64,000 bases of DNA, taken from contig NZ_CP077077.1 of NCBI RefSeq assembly GCF_019139675.1, positions 3,968,001 through 4,032,000 of the forward strand. The letters run 5' to 3'. Both the position numbers and the translations under genes were made by a program. The stretch is from Pseudomonas maumuensis (GTDB taxonomy: Bacteria > Pseudomonadota > Gammaproteobacteria > Pseudomonadales > Pseudomonadaceae). The notes below the pieces were generated by a model. The model did not search any database, was not told the origin of the DNA, and saw nothing but the letters and a program-made list of their open reading frames with translations. Positions 7,791 to 16,684 of the stretch are shown piece by piece (the stretch's first letter is position 1; the number at the start of each line of letters is the position of its first letter).

Positions 7791-9245
7791 ATGAGCGTTC
7801 TGATCCCCTGCATCATCGCTGGCGGCGCCGGCACTCGATTGTGGCCGGTCTCACGCGAGGCCATGCCCAAGCCGTTCATGCGCCTGCCCGATGGCATGAG
7901 CCTGCTGCAGAAGACCTTCAGCCGCGCCAGCAGCCTGCCTGGGGTCGAGCGGGTGCTTACGGTGACCAACCGTGAAGTGGTGTTCCGCACCCAGGACGAG
8001 TATCGCCAGGTCAGCACCCAGCACGTAGCCCTCGATTTCATTCTCGAACCCCTGGGCCGCAACACCGCCCCCGCCATTGCCGCCGCAGCACTGCACTGCG
8101 CCCGCCTGCACGGTGAGGACAGCCTGCTGCTGGTACTGCCCGCCGACCACCTGATTCAGGACCTGGGCGCTTTCGAGGCAGCCGTCCAGCAGGCCATGGC
8201 GCTGGCCGGGCAAGGTTGGCTGACTACCTTTGGCCTGCAGCCGAGCCGCGCCGAGACCGGTTTCGGCTACATCGAGCAAGGCCAGCCGATCGCTGCTGGT
8301 GGCTACCAGGTCGCCCGCTTCGTCGAAAAACCCGACGCCGACACCGCCCAGGCCTACCTCGACGGTGGCCGGCACCTGTGGAACGCCGGCATGTTCTGCC
8401 TGCGCGTCGGCACCGTGCTGCAGGAACTACAGGCGCATGCCCCGGAAGTCCTGCACAGCGTGACCCACTGCCTGGAGCAAAGCCAGGTCAAGGAGGGTCC
8501 AGGGGGCCTGCAGGTGGAGCTCGACCCCGAGCGCTTCGCCCTGGCCCCCGATATCTCCATCGACTACGCCCTCATGGAAGCGTCCGCCAAGGTGGCCGTG
8601 GTGCCGTGCGACCTCGGCTGGAGCGACATCGGCTGCTGGGAAGCGGTACGTGAACTGCGCCCGGCCGATGGGCAGGGCAACCACTGCAATGGCGAAACCG
8701 TGCTGCTAGACGTGCGCAACTGCTACATCGACTCGCCACGGCGCCTGGTCGGCGCGGTCGGCCTGGACAACCTGATCGTCATCGACACCCCCGACGCCCT
8801 GCTGATCGCCGATGCCGCGCGCAGCCAGGAGGTCAAGGTGATCGCCCAGCAGCTCAAGCGCCAGGGCCATGACGCCTACCGCCTGCACCGCACCGTGACC
8901 CGCCCCTGGGGCCTGTACACCGTGCTCGAGGAAGGGCCACGGTTCAAGATCAAGCGCATCATGGTGCGCCCTGGCGAATCGCTGTCGCTGCAGATGCATC
9001 ATCACCGCAGCGAACATTGGATCGTGGTCAGCGGCATGGCCTGCGTGACCAATGGCCAGGAAGAGTTCCTGCTCGACACCAACGAGTCCACCTTCATCAA
9101 GCCTGGGCGCAGCCACCGCCTGACCAATCCCGGGGTCATCGACCTGGTGATGATCGAAGTACAGAGCGGCGAATACCTGGGCGAAGACGACATCGTACGC
9201 TTTACTGATATCTATGGACGCGCCCCGGCAGCAGCACCTGCTTGA
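7791..9245 (+). CDS. Mannose-1-P guanylyltransferase / mannose-6-P isomerase
   Basis: Bifunctional cytoplasmic enzyme of the AlgA/PslB/ManC type that isomerises fructose-6-P to mannose-6-P and makes GDP-mannose from mannose-1-P and GTP. The 484-residue product has the pyrophosphorylase signature GGAGTRLWPVSRE.MPKPF at residues 10-30, the FVEKPD motif near 180, and a C-terminal cupin isomerase domain (about 365-475) with PWG.Y, a metal-binding Q.H.HR.EHW cluster and a KPGRSHRL-like segment. The ATG at 7791 is preferred to the GTG at 7785. It is followed after 63 bases by a glycosyltransferase on the same strand, suggesting supply of GDP-mannose for a mannosylated glycan. It is probably a second copy beside the genome's alginate-type gene. 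Confidence 0.92.
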   Translation: MSVLIPCIIAGGAGTRLWPVSREAMPKPFMRLPDGMSLLQKTFSRASSLPGVERVLTVTNREVVFRTQDEYRQVSTQHVALDFILEPLGRNTAPAIAAAALHCARLHGEDSLLLVLPADHLIQDLGAFEAAVQQAMALAGQGWLTTFGLQPSRAETGFGYIEQGQPIAAGGYQVARFVEKPDADTAQAYLDGGRHLWNAGMFCLRVGTVLQELQAHAPEVLHSVTHCLEQSQVKEGPGGLQVELDPERFALAPDISIDYALMEASAKVAVVPCDLGWSDIGCWEAVRELRPADGQGNHCNGETVLLDVRNCYIDSPRRLVGAVGLDNLIVIDTPDALLIADAARSQEVKVIAQQLKRQGHDAYRLHRTVTRPWGLYTVLEEGPRFKIKRIMVRPGESLSLQMHHHRSEHWIVVSGMACVTNGQEEFLLDTNESTFIKPGRSHRLTNPGVIDLVMIEVQSGEYLGEDDIVRFTDIYGRAPAAAPA

Positions 9246-9308
9246 CTGCCAGAGGGCGCGTTTTGCCATCCAGGGCCGACACCCGGCCAACCGCGAGGAT
9301 TCGGGCTC

Positions 9309-10544
9309 ATGCGCATACTCTGGACCCTGCCCTACCTGCCCTGGCCCACCACCAGTGGCAGCAAGACCCGGCAATACCACCTGCTGCGCGCCCTGGCGCA
9401 GCATGGCCACCGGATCACCTTGCTGGTGCAGTCGAAGGTCCCCTTGAGCGACACCGCGCGCGAAGCCCTGGAGCCCCTGGTGGAGCGCCTGATCGTACTG
9501 CCCAGGCGAGCACTGAACAGCCCGCTCAACCTGCTCGCCTCACCTATCATCGACTATCCCATGCGGGCCATCATCAATGGCCTGGCGCCTTGCCTGCGGC
9601 ATCGCTTCGAGCAACTGCTGGACGAACCCTGGGATGTGATCCAGATCGAGCACAGCTACAGCTTCCAGCCATTCGAGAGGGCCCTGCAGGCCCGCGGCCT
9701 GCCCTACATGCTCAGCGAGCATTACCTGGAATCCGTGATGGGTGCCGCCTGCCACGATCGCCTGCCGCTGTGGCTGCGGCCACTGAACGCCTTCGACCGC
9801 TGGCGCTATCGGCGCTGGGAACAACGGGTACTGCGCCAACCCAGCGAAGTGGTGGCGGTCAGCGCTCACGATGCCGACCTGATCGGCCGGATCAGCGGTC
9901 GCCCGGTGAATGTGGTGGTCAATGGCGTGGACTGCGACCACTACCAGGACGTGCGTCCTACCCCACACAGTCAGCGCCTGCTGTTCGTCGGCAACTTCGA
10001 GTACGGCGCCAACCTGGAGGCCATCGAGTGGGCGCTGGAGGAAATCCTGCCACAGGTGTGGATGAGCAATCCGGCGGTGCGCCTGGCCATCGCCGGGCAC
10101 GCGCTGCCGGCCAGCTGGAAACTGCACTGGAACGACCCGCGCATCGAGTGGGTGGGTTATCGCCCCGACCTGCGCGAGCTGCAACGGCGCTCGGCGCTAT
10201 TCTTCGCGCCGCTGCGCCATGCCGGCGGCTCCAAGGTGAAGATCCTTGAGGCCATGGCCGCCGGGCTTCCGGTAATCACCACCAGCAACGGCGCCTCGGG
10301 CCTGGCCATGAACAATGGCGAACACTACCTGGGCAGCGACGACAGCGGCCAGCTGGCGCTGCTGGTCAACCAATTGCTCAACCAGCCGTGGCGCATGTGC
10401 CAGCTCAGCGAAGCCGGGCGCCAGTTCGCCCGCCAGCGCCATGACTGGAGCGTCGCCGCCCAGCAACTGGAGAACGTGCATATGCGCCTGACCCAGCTGG
10501 CCCCGGCAGGCGCAGGCGCCAGCGGCGGTGTGCTAGCCAAGTAG
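9309..10544 (+). CDS. GT4-family glycosyltransferase
   Basis: A 411-residue GT-B fold glycosyltransferase, group 1. The N-terminal acceptor domain starts with RILWTLPYLPWPTTSGSKTR and contains the IEHSYSFQPF segment. The C-terminal nucleotide-sugar domain has VVVNGVDCD, LLFVGNF, and the donor-binding stretch FAPLRHAGGSKVKILEAMAAGLPVI, where the terminal E (around residue 312) is the conserved GT4 glutamate. There are no membrane segments. It is co-directional with the GDP-mannose synthase gene, so mannose is a reasonable donor guess, but no polymerase, flippase or other glycan genes are nearby. It overlaps the convergent moeA by 12 bases. Confidence 0.85.
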   Translation: MRILWTLPYLPWPTTSGSKTRQYHLLRALAQHGHRITLLVQSKVPLSDTAREALEPLVERLIVLPRRALNSPLNLLASPIIDYPMRAIINGLAPCLRHRFEQLLDEPWDVIQIEHSYSFQPFERALQARGLPYMLSEHYLESVMGAACHDRLPLWLRPLNAFDRWRYRRWEQRVLRQPSEVVAVSAHDADLIGRISGRPVNVVVNGVDCDHYQDVRPTPHSQRLLFVGNFEYGANLEAIEWALEEILPQVWMSNPAVRLAIAGHALPASWKLHWNDPRIEWVGYRPDLRELQRRSALFFAPLRHAGGSKVKILEAMAAGLPVITTSNGASGLAMNNGEHYLGSDDSGQLALLVNQLLNQPWRMCQLSEAGRQFARQRHDWSVAAQQLENVHMRLTQLAPAGAGASGGVLAK

Positions 10545-11753
10545 CTCGCTGAACGGGATGAACCTGACCGCATCGCCCTGCCTTGGTGTGCTGCCCTCCA
10601 GCACCTCCACCACTCCGTCGGCCCAGGCCGCGCTGCGCAGCACACCGGAACTCTGGTTCTTGTAGATGCGCACCCGGCCCTCCTCGATGCGCGCACGCAG
10701 GTACTCGCGACGGGTTCCGGCCTTGGGCCAGTCGAATCCCGCCGGCACACTGAAACTCAGGGGTGCGACATTGCCCACACCCAGCCGGCGCAGCAGGTAA
10801 GGCCGAGTCAACAGGCCGAAGGTGACCAGGGTCGACGCCGGATTGCCCGGCAAACCGATTACCGGCACGCCCTGGTAATGGCCGAAGGTCAGCGGCTTGC
10901 CCGGTTTGATCGCCAGCTTCCACAGCGCCAGCTCGCCCGCTTCACGCAGGGCCAGGCCTAGAAAATCTGCCTCGCCCACCGACACACCGCCCGTGGACAG
11001 GATCAGGTCGACATCACCCAGCCCACCCAGGCACTGGCGAGTGCGCTCGAGGTCATCCGGGAGGATGCCGGCATCGACCACCCTGCAGCCCAGGCGTTGC
11101 AGCCAACTGACCAGCAGGCGCCGGTTGCTGTTGTAGATCTGCCCGGGGCCCAGTGGCAAACCCGGTTCGACCAGTTCATCACCAGTCGACAGCACCGCCA
11201 CCCGTGGTTGGCGCCGCACTTCAAGGGTGCCGAACCCCAGGGTCGCAGCCAGGCCGAGCTGGATCGGGCCCAGCCGCGTGCCGGCGCTCATCACCGATTC
11301 GCCGACGCGGGTTTCCTGGCCCTTGGGGCGAACGTTCTGTGACAGCGCCAAAGGCTCGAGGAACCGCACCCGGCCATCCGCGAGCACCTCGGTATTTTCC
11401 TGCATCTCGACGCAATCGGCGCCTTCGGGCAGCGGCGCACCAGTGAAGATCCGGGCGCAGGTGCCAGGCTCCAGGGGCTGTGGCGCGTGGCCGGCAAAGA
11501 TGCGCTGGGTTACCCGCAGCGGTTCGCCCTGCCAGTCGGCCAGGCACAGGGCGTAGCCGTCCATGGCGCTGTTGGGCCACGGCGGCAGGTCGAGGCCGGC
11601 CACCAGCTCATGGGCCAGGACCCGCCCTTCGGCCTCGGCCAGCGCGACGTGTTCGGTCTCGGTGATCGGCGCCTTTTCGGCCAGCGCCAGCAGGCGCTCC
11701 AAGGCCTCTTCCACCGGCATCAACGGCCGGGCCAACTCAGCCACGGCTGTCAC
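10533..11753 (-). CDS. moeA: Molybdopterin molybdenumtransferase MoeA
   Basis: Inserts molybdate into adenylylated molybdopterin in the last step of molybdenum cofactor synthesis. The product is 406 residues from a GTG at 11753 or 395 from the ATG at 11720; neither has a strong ribosome site. Motifs are PPWPNSAMDGYAL near residue 60, the VLSTGDELVEPG loop, the STGGVSVGEADF motif and the GLPGNPASTL motif, with a C-terminal domain after about residue 330. It starts within the end of moaB (17-base overlap for the GTG), implying one transcript and coupled translation. MoeA and MoaB act in the same pathway. Confidence 0.95.
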   Translation of the reverse strand: MTAVAELARPLMPVEEALERLLALAEKAPITETEHVALAEAEGRVLAHELVAGLDLPPWPNSAMDGYALCLADWQGEPLRVTQRIFAGHAPQPLEPGTCARIFTGAPLPEGADCVEMQENTEVLADGRVRFLEPLALSQNVRPKGQETRVGESVMSAGTRLGPIQLGLAATLGFGTLEVRRQPRVAVLSTGDELVEPGLPLGPGQIYNSNRRLLVSWLQRLGCRVVDAGILPDDLERTRQCLGGLGDVDLILSTGGVSVGEADFLGLALREAGELALWKLAIKPGKPLTFGHYQGVPVIGLPGNPASTLVTFGLLTRPYLLRRLGVGNVAPLSFSVPAGFDWPKAGTRREYLRARIEEGRVRIYKNQSSGVLRSAAWADGVVEVLEGSTPRQGDAVRFIPFSELLG

Positions 11754-12276
11754 AGGCCGCTGCCTGCTTCAGGTGTGGCACGAAGTTGCATGGGCGATGG
11801 CGGGCATCGAGCTGCTCGGCGAGGATGCCGTCCCAGCCCGTGCGCACGGCGTTGGTCGAGCCCGGCAGGCAGCAGACCAGGGTGCCGTTAGCCAGCCCCG
11901 CCAGGGCGCGAGACTGCACGGTGGAGGTGCCGATGTCGGCCACCGAGATCTGCCGGAACAGCTCGCCAAAACCTTCGACTTGCTTGTCCAGCAGGCACGC
12001 CACGGCCTCCGGGGTGCTGTCGCGCCCGGTAAAACCGGTGCCACCGGTGATCAGCACCACCTGCACCTGGTCATCGGCGATCCAGGTCGCGACCTGGGCG
12101 CGGATCTTGTACAGGTCGTCCTTGAGCAGCACGCGCTCGGCCAGGCGGTGGCCGGCGGCGCTCAGGCGATCGACGAACAGCTGGCCGGAGGTGTCGGTGT
12201 CGAAGGTACGGGTATCGCTGACCGTCAGCACGGCGATGTTCAGCGCTACGAAAGGGGTATCTGCCTTGGCTTTCAT
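11737..12276 (-). CDS. moaB: Molybdenum cofactor biosynthesis protein MoaB
   Basis: MogA/MoaB-family protein that adenylylates molybdopterin ahead of metal insertion in organisms where MoaB is the active paralogue. The 179-residue product has the VLTVSDTRTFDTDTSG motif at residues 15-32 and the LITGGTGFTGRDSTPEA motif at about 80-97, both typical of MPT-binding domains. The C-terminal LPGS segment is present. It is the first gene of the moaB-moeA pair. Upstream of its start lies a divergent gap shared with the small lipoprotein gene. Confidence 0.94.
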   Translation of the reverse strand: MKAKADTPFVALNIAVLTVSDTRTFDTDTSGQLFVDRLSAAGHRLAERVLLKDDLYKIRAQVATWIADDQVQVVLITGGTGFTGRDSTPEAVACLLDKQVEGFGELFRQISVADIGTSTVQSRALAGLANGTLVCCLPGSTNAVRTGWDGILAEQLDARHRPCNFVPHLKQAAACDSRG

Positions 12277-12456
12277 GGGAGTCCGTCGCAGGGGAATACA
12301 GGGTGTGCGCTGTTATATCACACGCCGCCGTGGCCCGAGCCCGACGTTGTTCTTGGTCAATGCCGGCGCGATGGCGCTATGCTGCACTGTGCAAGGAACT
12401 TGCGTGGACGCCCTGCGTCTTAATGACATCTAGCACCATCGCACTGGAGAAACACG

Positions 12457-12678
12457 ATGATCCAACGGACCCTTCCCGCCTTTCTGCTTGCCCTGGGCCT
12501 GGGCGCCCTCGCCGGCTGCGCCTCGCCAACCGTCATCACCTTGAACGACGGCCGCGAGATCCAGGCGGTGGACACCCCGTCGTATGACGACGACTCCGGC
12601 TTCTACGAATTCGAACAGCTCGACGGCAAGCGCACGCGCATCAACAAAGACCAGATCCGTACCGTCAAGGAGCTGTGA
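12457..12678 (+). CDS. YgdI/YgdR-family small lipoprotein
   Basis: A 73-residue lipoprotein. A signal sequence leads to the lipobox LAGC, with C22 as the lipidated residue. The remainder is the SH3-like YgdI/YgdR domain with [15 protein letters not shown] and the closing [15 protein letters not shown] ribosome site lies 8 bases before the ATG. It is expected to be anchored to the outer or inner membrane on the periplasmic side. The function of the family is unknown. It is followed within 85 bases by tRNA-Pro. Confidence 0.88.
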   Translation: MIQRTLPAFLLALGLGALAGCASPTVITLNDGREIQAVDTPSYDDDSGFYEFEQLDGKRTRINKDQIRTVKEL

Positions 12679-12760
12679 TCCAGCCCTGCTTTTTTCGCGC
12701 AACTCCTTTTTGCAACAAGGGGTTGCGTTGAAAAAATCGATGCAGTAGCATTTCGGCCAT

Positions 12761-12837
12761 CGGAGTGTAGCGCAGCCAGGTAGCGCGTCTCGTTCGGGAC
12801 GAGAAGGCCGCAGGTTCGAATCCTGTCTCTCCGACCA
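12761..12837 (+). tRNA. tRNA-Pro (anticodon CGG)
   Basis: A 77-base cloverleaf with a CGGAGTG acceptor arm pairing with the 3' CTCCG region, encoded CCA at the end, a GTTCGAATC T-loop and an anticodon arm TCTCG-TTCGGGA-CGAGA. The loop gives anticodon CGG, decoding CCG proline codons. The D-arm GCGCAGCCAGGTAGCGC is normal. An intrinsic terminator follows 8 bases later. Confidence 0.97.
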
Positions 12838-12845
12838 GATCCTGC

Positions 12846-12872
12846 AAAAAACCCGCCTTGCGCGGGTTTTTT
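12846..12872 (+). terminator. Terminator after tRNA-Pro
   Basis: The stem AACCCGC-CTT-GCGCGGGTT is followed by a T-run and preceded by an A-run, so it could work in both directions. It ends the tRNA transcript and lies near the 3' end of mqo on the other strand. Confidence 0.9.
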
Positions 12873-12935
12873 GTTGCCTGCGAAAAGGCAAGCCACCGAT
12901 GGGTGCGGGACAAGCCCGCTCCCACGCTTGCGCGA

Positions 12936-14501
12936 TTACTCCGGCAACACCGGCACATGCAGCAGTTGCAGGCGCGCACTGCTCCATTCACGAGTCTTGT
13001 TGGTCAACTCGAGGTCGTTGTTCAGCTTCTGGCCGTAGGTCGGCACGATTTCCTTGAGCTTGGCCTGCCATTCGCTGGACTTGATACGGTCCTTGAAGGT
13101 CTTCTCCAGCACGGTCAGCATGATCGGCGCGGCAGTCGAGGCGCCGGGCGAGGCACCCAGCAACGCGGCGATGCTGCCATCCTCGGCAGCCACCACTTCG
13201 GTACCGAACTGCAGGACGCCACCGTGCTCTGGATCCTTCTTGATCACCTGCACGCGCTGACCGGCCTGGAGCAACTGCCAGTCTTCGTTCTTGGCGTTGG
13301 GGAAGTACTCGCGCAGGGCCGCCATGCGATCATCGAAACTGAGCATCAGTTGGCCCATCAGGTAGGTGCTCAGATCGATGTTGTCGATGCCGGCATGCAT
13401 CATCGGGCTGATGTTGTGGGTGGTCAGCGAACTGAACATGTCCAGCAACGAACCATGCTTGAGGTACTTGGTGGAGAAGGTCGCGAACGGGCCGAACAGC
13501 AGCACCTCCTTGCCATCAATTACCCGGGTGTCCAGGTGCGGTACCGACATCGGCGGCGCGCCGACCGAAGCCTTGCCGTACAGCTTGGCCTTGTGGCGGG
13601 CGACCAGGTCGGCGTTGTCGGTCATCAGGAACTGGCCACCGACCGGGAAGCCGGCATAGCCCTCGGCTTCCGGGATGCCGGACTTCTGCAGCAGCTTGAG
13701 CGCGCCGCCACCAGCGCCGATGAAGACGAACTTGGCCTTGACCGTAGACGCCTTGCCACCCTGGGCCAGATCGGCCACCACCACGTTCCAGCTGCCGTCG
13801 TCGTTACGCACGATGTCGCGCACTTCGTGGCCCAGGTGCAGTTGCACATTCGGGTTGCGGGTCATGGCGGCGAACAGCTGGCGGGTAATCTCGCCGAAGT
13901 TCACGTCGGTACCGATGGCCATGCGGGTCGCGGCCACCTTCTGCTCGGGGTCGCGCCCTTCCATCACCAGCGGCACCCACTGGCGGATCTGCTCGTGGTC
14001 CTCGGTGATCTGCATGCCGCGGAACAGCGAGCTGTGCTGCAGGGCCTCGACGCGCTTGTGCAGGAACGCGACGTTCTCCTCACCCCAGACGAAGCTCATA
14101 TGCGCCACGTTGTTGATGAACGAAGGCGGGTTGCTCAGCACGCCCTGCTCGACCTGGTAGGCCCAGAACTGCTTGGACACCTCGAACTGTTCGTTGACGT
14201 TGACCGCCTTGCTGATGTCGATGCTGCCGTCCTTGCCGACGCTGGTGTAGTTCAGCTCGCAGAACGCCGAATGGCCGGTGCCGGCGTTGTTCCAGGCATT
14301 GGAACTCTCTTCGGCGACCTGGTCCATGCGCTCGTAGACGTCGATTTTCCAGTTCGGTTCCAGTTCGGTGAGGTAGGTCCCCAGGCTCGCACTCATGATG
14401 CCGCCGCCGATCAGCAGCACATCGACGGACTTTTGTGGCTCCGCGGGCTTGGAGCAACCGATGACGCCCAGGCACAGGAACGTCAGCAGGATTTTTTTCA
14501 T
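12936..14501 (-). CDS. mqo: Malate:quinone oxidoreductase
   Basis: FAD-dependent, membrane-associated enzyme that oxidises malate to oxaloacetate and passes electrons to the quinone pool, replacing or backing NAD malate dehydrogenase in the citric acid cycle. The 521-residue product has the [15 protein letters not shown] dinucleotide-binding motif near residues 27-41 and the [16 protein letters not shown] motif near 70-85. The N-terminus is unusual: a hydrophobic stretch ends in GVIGC, a lipobox, so it may be a lipoprotein. The ATG at 14501 follows a GGATTGAG site. Upstream in-frame sequence to 14720 looks non-coding. Pseudomonads often carry several mqo paralogues; which one this is cannot be told here. 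Confidence 0.93.
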   Translation of the reverse strand: MKKILLTFLCLGVIGCSKPAEPQKSVDVLLIGGGIMSASLGTYLTELEPNWKIDVYERMDQVAEESSNAWNNAGTGHSAFCELNYTSVGKDGSIDISKAVNVNEQFEVSKQFWAYQVEQGVLSNPPSFINNVAHMSFVWGEENVAFLHKRVEALQHSSLFRGMQITEDHEQIRQWVPLVMEGRDPEQKVAATRMAIGTDVNFGEITRQLFAAMTRNPNVQLHLGHEVRDIVRNDDGSWNVVVADLAQGGKASTVKAKFVFIGAGGGALKLLQKSGIPEAEGYAGFPVGGQFLMTDNADLVARHKAKLYGKASVGAPPMSVPHLDTRVIDGKEVLLFGPFATFSTKYLKHGSLLDMFSSLTTHNISPMMHAGIDNIDLSTYLMGQLMLSFDDRMAALREYFPNAKNEDWQLLQAGQRVQVIKKDPEHGGVLQFGTEVVAAEDGSIAALLGASPGASTAAPIMLTVLEKTFKDRIKSSEWQAKLKEIVPTYGQKLNNDLELTNKTREWSSARLQLLHVPVLPE

Positions 14502-14764
14502 TAGCTCAATCCAATTGAAGTGAAGGATTGGCAGTCGGTGCCCCCGGTATGCACGCCCGGTTGTTGTTGTGGTTGGCAGGAGTTTCGCGAAATCGGGGCA
14601 CGATCGCCTCGGGCCTTGGCCCGGGGCGCCGTAAAGCAGGGAGTGTGCCAGATTGCTCTGGGCCAGTGGTTCAGGGTTGTCGCAGCGGGATTTGCCGGGT
14701 TGGTGGCGGCAATCCGCCAACTAAACAGGCGTTTTACCTGGCTGGGTGGCGGAATTCCCCCAAA

Positions 14765-14862
14765 GGGCCGCTTCGCGCCCCATCGCCGGCAAGCCGGCTC
14801 CCACAGACGATCTCTATTCCCTGTGGGAGCCGGCTTGCCGGCGATGGGGCGCGAAGCGGCCC
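14765..14862. repeat. Paired inverted REP-like palindrome
   Basis: Two 42-base arms, 14765-14806 and 14821-14862, are perfect reverse complements around a 14-base loop. Each contains the core GCCGGCTTGCCGGCGAT. This is the pseudomonad REP type seen at three other places in the window. It lies just beyond the stop codon of the chemoreceptor gene and may also stop its transcript. The rest of the gap between mqo and the chemoreceptor (14502-14872) shows no gene. Confidence 0.88.
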
Positions 14863-14872
14863 CGCACTACCG

Positions 14873-16486
14873 TCAGGCGGTCAGGCGGGAAGTGACTTCG
14901 CCCAGTTGCCCCGACAAGCCATGCAGGCGCTGCCCGGCCTGCTCGGTGTGCTGTACCGCCTGCTGGTTGGCGGTGGCAATGCGGGTGATCTCCACCAGGT
15001 TGCGCGAAATATCCTCGGCGACGCTGGTCTGCTCCTCGGCAGCGGTGGCGATCTGCCGGTTCATGTCGCGGATCGCCTCCACCGCCGTGGTGATGCGCTG
15101 CAGCATCTGCCCGGCCTGCTGCACCTGCTCGGCGCCCTCCTCGCTGCGTTGCTGGCCGCTCTCGATGGCCTTGACCGCCTCCACCGCGCCCGACTGCACC
15201 GCCTCGATGATCTGGTGAATCTCGGCGATCGATGCCGCAGTACGCTGGGCCAGGCTGCGCACCTCATCGGCCACCACCGCGAAACCACGCCCAGCCTCGC
15301 CGGCACGGGCAGCCTCGATGGCGGCATTGAGCGCCAACAGGTTGGTTTGCTCGGCGATGCCGCGAATCACTTCGAGCACCTTGCCGATGCGCGTGCTGTC
15401 GTTTTCCAGGTGGCGAATCACCGCTGCGGTGCCGGCGATCTCGCGGTTGACCACGGCAATGGTGTCGATGGTGCGCTGCATGACCTGCTCGCCCGCCTGG
15501 GCGCTGTGGTCGGCCTCGTCCGCCGCGAGGGCGGCATCGGCGGCATGGCGCGCGACCTCCTGGGCGGTGGCGGACATTTCGTGCATCGCCGTGGCGACCT
15601 GGTCGGTGCGCTGGAACTGATCATGGGTGCCGTGGGCCATGTCGCCGGCGATACGGCTGAGCTGGCCGCTGGCATTTTCCAACTCTTCGGCGTTGTCCTT
15701 GAGCCGCCCGACAGTGTCGGCAAGAAAATCACGCAAAGTGTTGGCAGCCAGCGCCAGGCGCCCAAGTTCATCCTCGCGACGGCTGTCGACCCGGGCGGCG
15801 AAACGCCCCTGGCTGAGCTGGGCGACGTAGTCGATCAACTGGCGGATCGGCTCGACCAGGCTGCGGTTGACCAGCCACAGACTGAACAACCCGACCAGCA
15901 CCGCCGAAGCCAGCATCACCAGCACACCCAACCACACCGTGCGCTCGGCGTTGGCGCTGATGGCGCCGGCACGCCCGTGGGCGTCGGCGCGCAGTTGCTC
16001 CACCAATGCACTCATCTGGTCGCTGGTGGCGCGATCCACGCCCTTGACCGCCTGGTCGCCGGCCACCGGGTCGCCACCGGCGGCCAGGAATGCCTGACGA
16101 CCTTGCTGGTAGGCCGAACCCAGCTGTCGGTGGCTGGTCTTGAGCTGCTCCAGGCGCGCCTTGAGGGCTGGATCGCTGCTATCGATCAATTGCCCCAACA
16201 ATTGCTGCACCTGCTGCTCGCGGGCCTGGAACTGCTGCCAATACTTGTCCAGCTCCGCCGGCTGGCGACCACGCAGCAGCACGTTCTTCCATTCCTGCAC
16301 CTGGATCTTGAACTGCAGGTTGGCTTCGTCGATCAGCTGCGAGGCACGCAACGGCCCGTCCACCAGCTCGGCGTAGCCGCGCACGCTGGACGACAGGAAC
16401 TGGAAGCACACCAGGGCGATCAACAGGATCGCCACCAGGCTGCCACCGAGCAGGGAGAGAATTTGCACTCTGAGGGATTTACGCAA
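14873..16486 (-). CDS. Methyl-accepting chemotaxis protein
   Basis: Inner-membrane chemoreceptor signalling through CheW/CheA. From the proposed TTG start at 16486 the product has 537 residues beginning [17 protein letters not shown]1 lies around 10-30, followed by a periplasmic helical ligand domain of about 145 residues, TM2 around 180-205, a HAMP domain with EPIRQL and a DELGRLA segment, and the signalling hairpin with the highly conserved [20 protein letters not shown]. The ligand is not predictable. Upstream in-frame ATGs would add an arginine-rich stretch before TM1, so TTG is more likely despite a weak ribosome site. No FliA promoter was found upstream. An inverted REP pair follows the stop. 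Confidence 0.9.
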   Translation of the reverse strand: MRKSLRVQILSLLGGSLVAILLIALVCFQFLSSSVRGYAELVDGPLRASQLIDEANLQFKIQVQEWKNVLLRGRQPAELDKYWQQFQAREQQVQQLLGQLIDSSDPALKARLEQLKTSHRQLGSAYQQGRQAFLAAGGDPVAGDQAVKGVDRATSDQMSALVEQLRADAHGRAGAISANAERTVWLGVLVMLASAVLVGLFSLWLVNRSLVEPIRQLIDYVAQLSQGRFAARVDSRREDELGRLALAANTLRDFLADTVGRLKDNAEELENASGQLSRIAGDMAHGTHDQFQRTDQVATAMHEMSATAQEVARHAADAALAADEADHSAQAGEQVMQRTIDTIAVVNREIAGTAAVIRHLENDSTRIGKVLEVIRGIAEQTNLLALNAAIEAARAGEAGRGFAVVADEVRSLAQRTAASIAEIHQIIEAVQSGAVEAVKAIESGQQRSEEGAEQVQQAGQMLQRITTAVEAIRDMNRQIATAAEEQTSVAEDISRNLVEITRIATANQQAVQHTEQAGQRLHGLSGQLGEVTSRLTA

Positions 16487-16684
16487 GATTGCGGATCTCG
16501 GAACAAGGAAGAGGGAAACGGCGCACGCCGGCACCGCCAAAAGAGGCGTCCTTGTCCTCGTTCGCTGCCCCATCAGCGCCGCCATCGGACGATGGCAACC
16601 AGGGCAGGCACCTGCGCAACAGCCGAAGCAGATAGTCTCAGGCAATTGCTACAGATTTGTTACAAAACAGCGACAGCAAGACAC

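Noticed and set aside
12886..12925. Single GCGGGACAAGCCCGCTCCCAC near the tRNA as a REP element
   Set aside because: It has a REP-like core but no paired arm and mismatches in the stem; too weak to annotate.
12603..12991. Minus-strand frames over the tRNA reading like [18 protein letters not shown] or [10 protein letters not shown]
   Set aside because: These are the well-known spurious translations of a tRNA gene and its flanks, common in databases. The tRNA-Pro cloverleaf explains the sequence.
12858..14504. 548-codon plus-strand frame opposite mqo
   Set aside because: It is antisense to mqo, whose flavoprotein motifs are intact; the frame has shadow composition.
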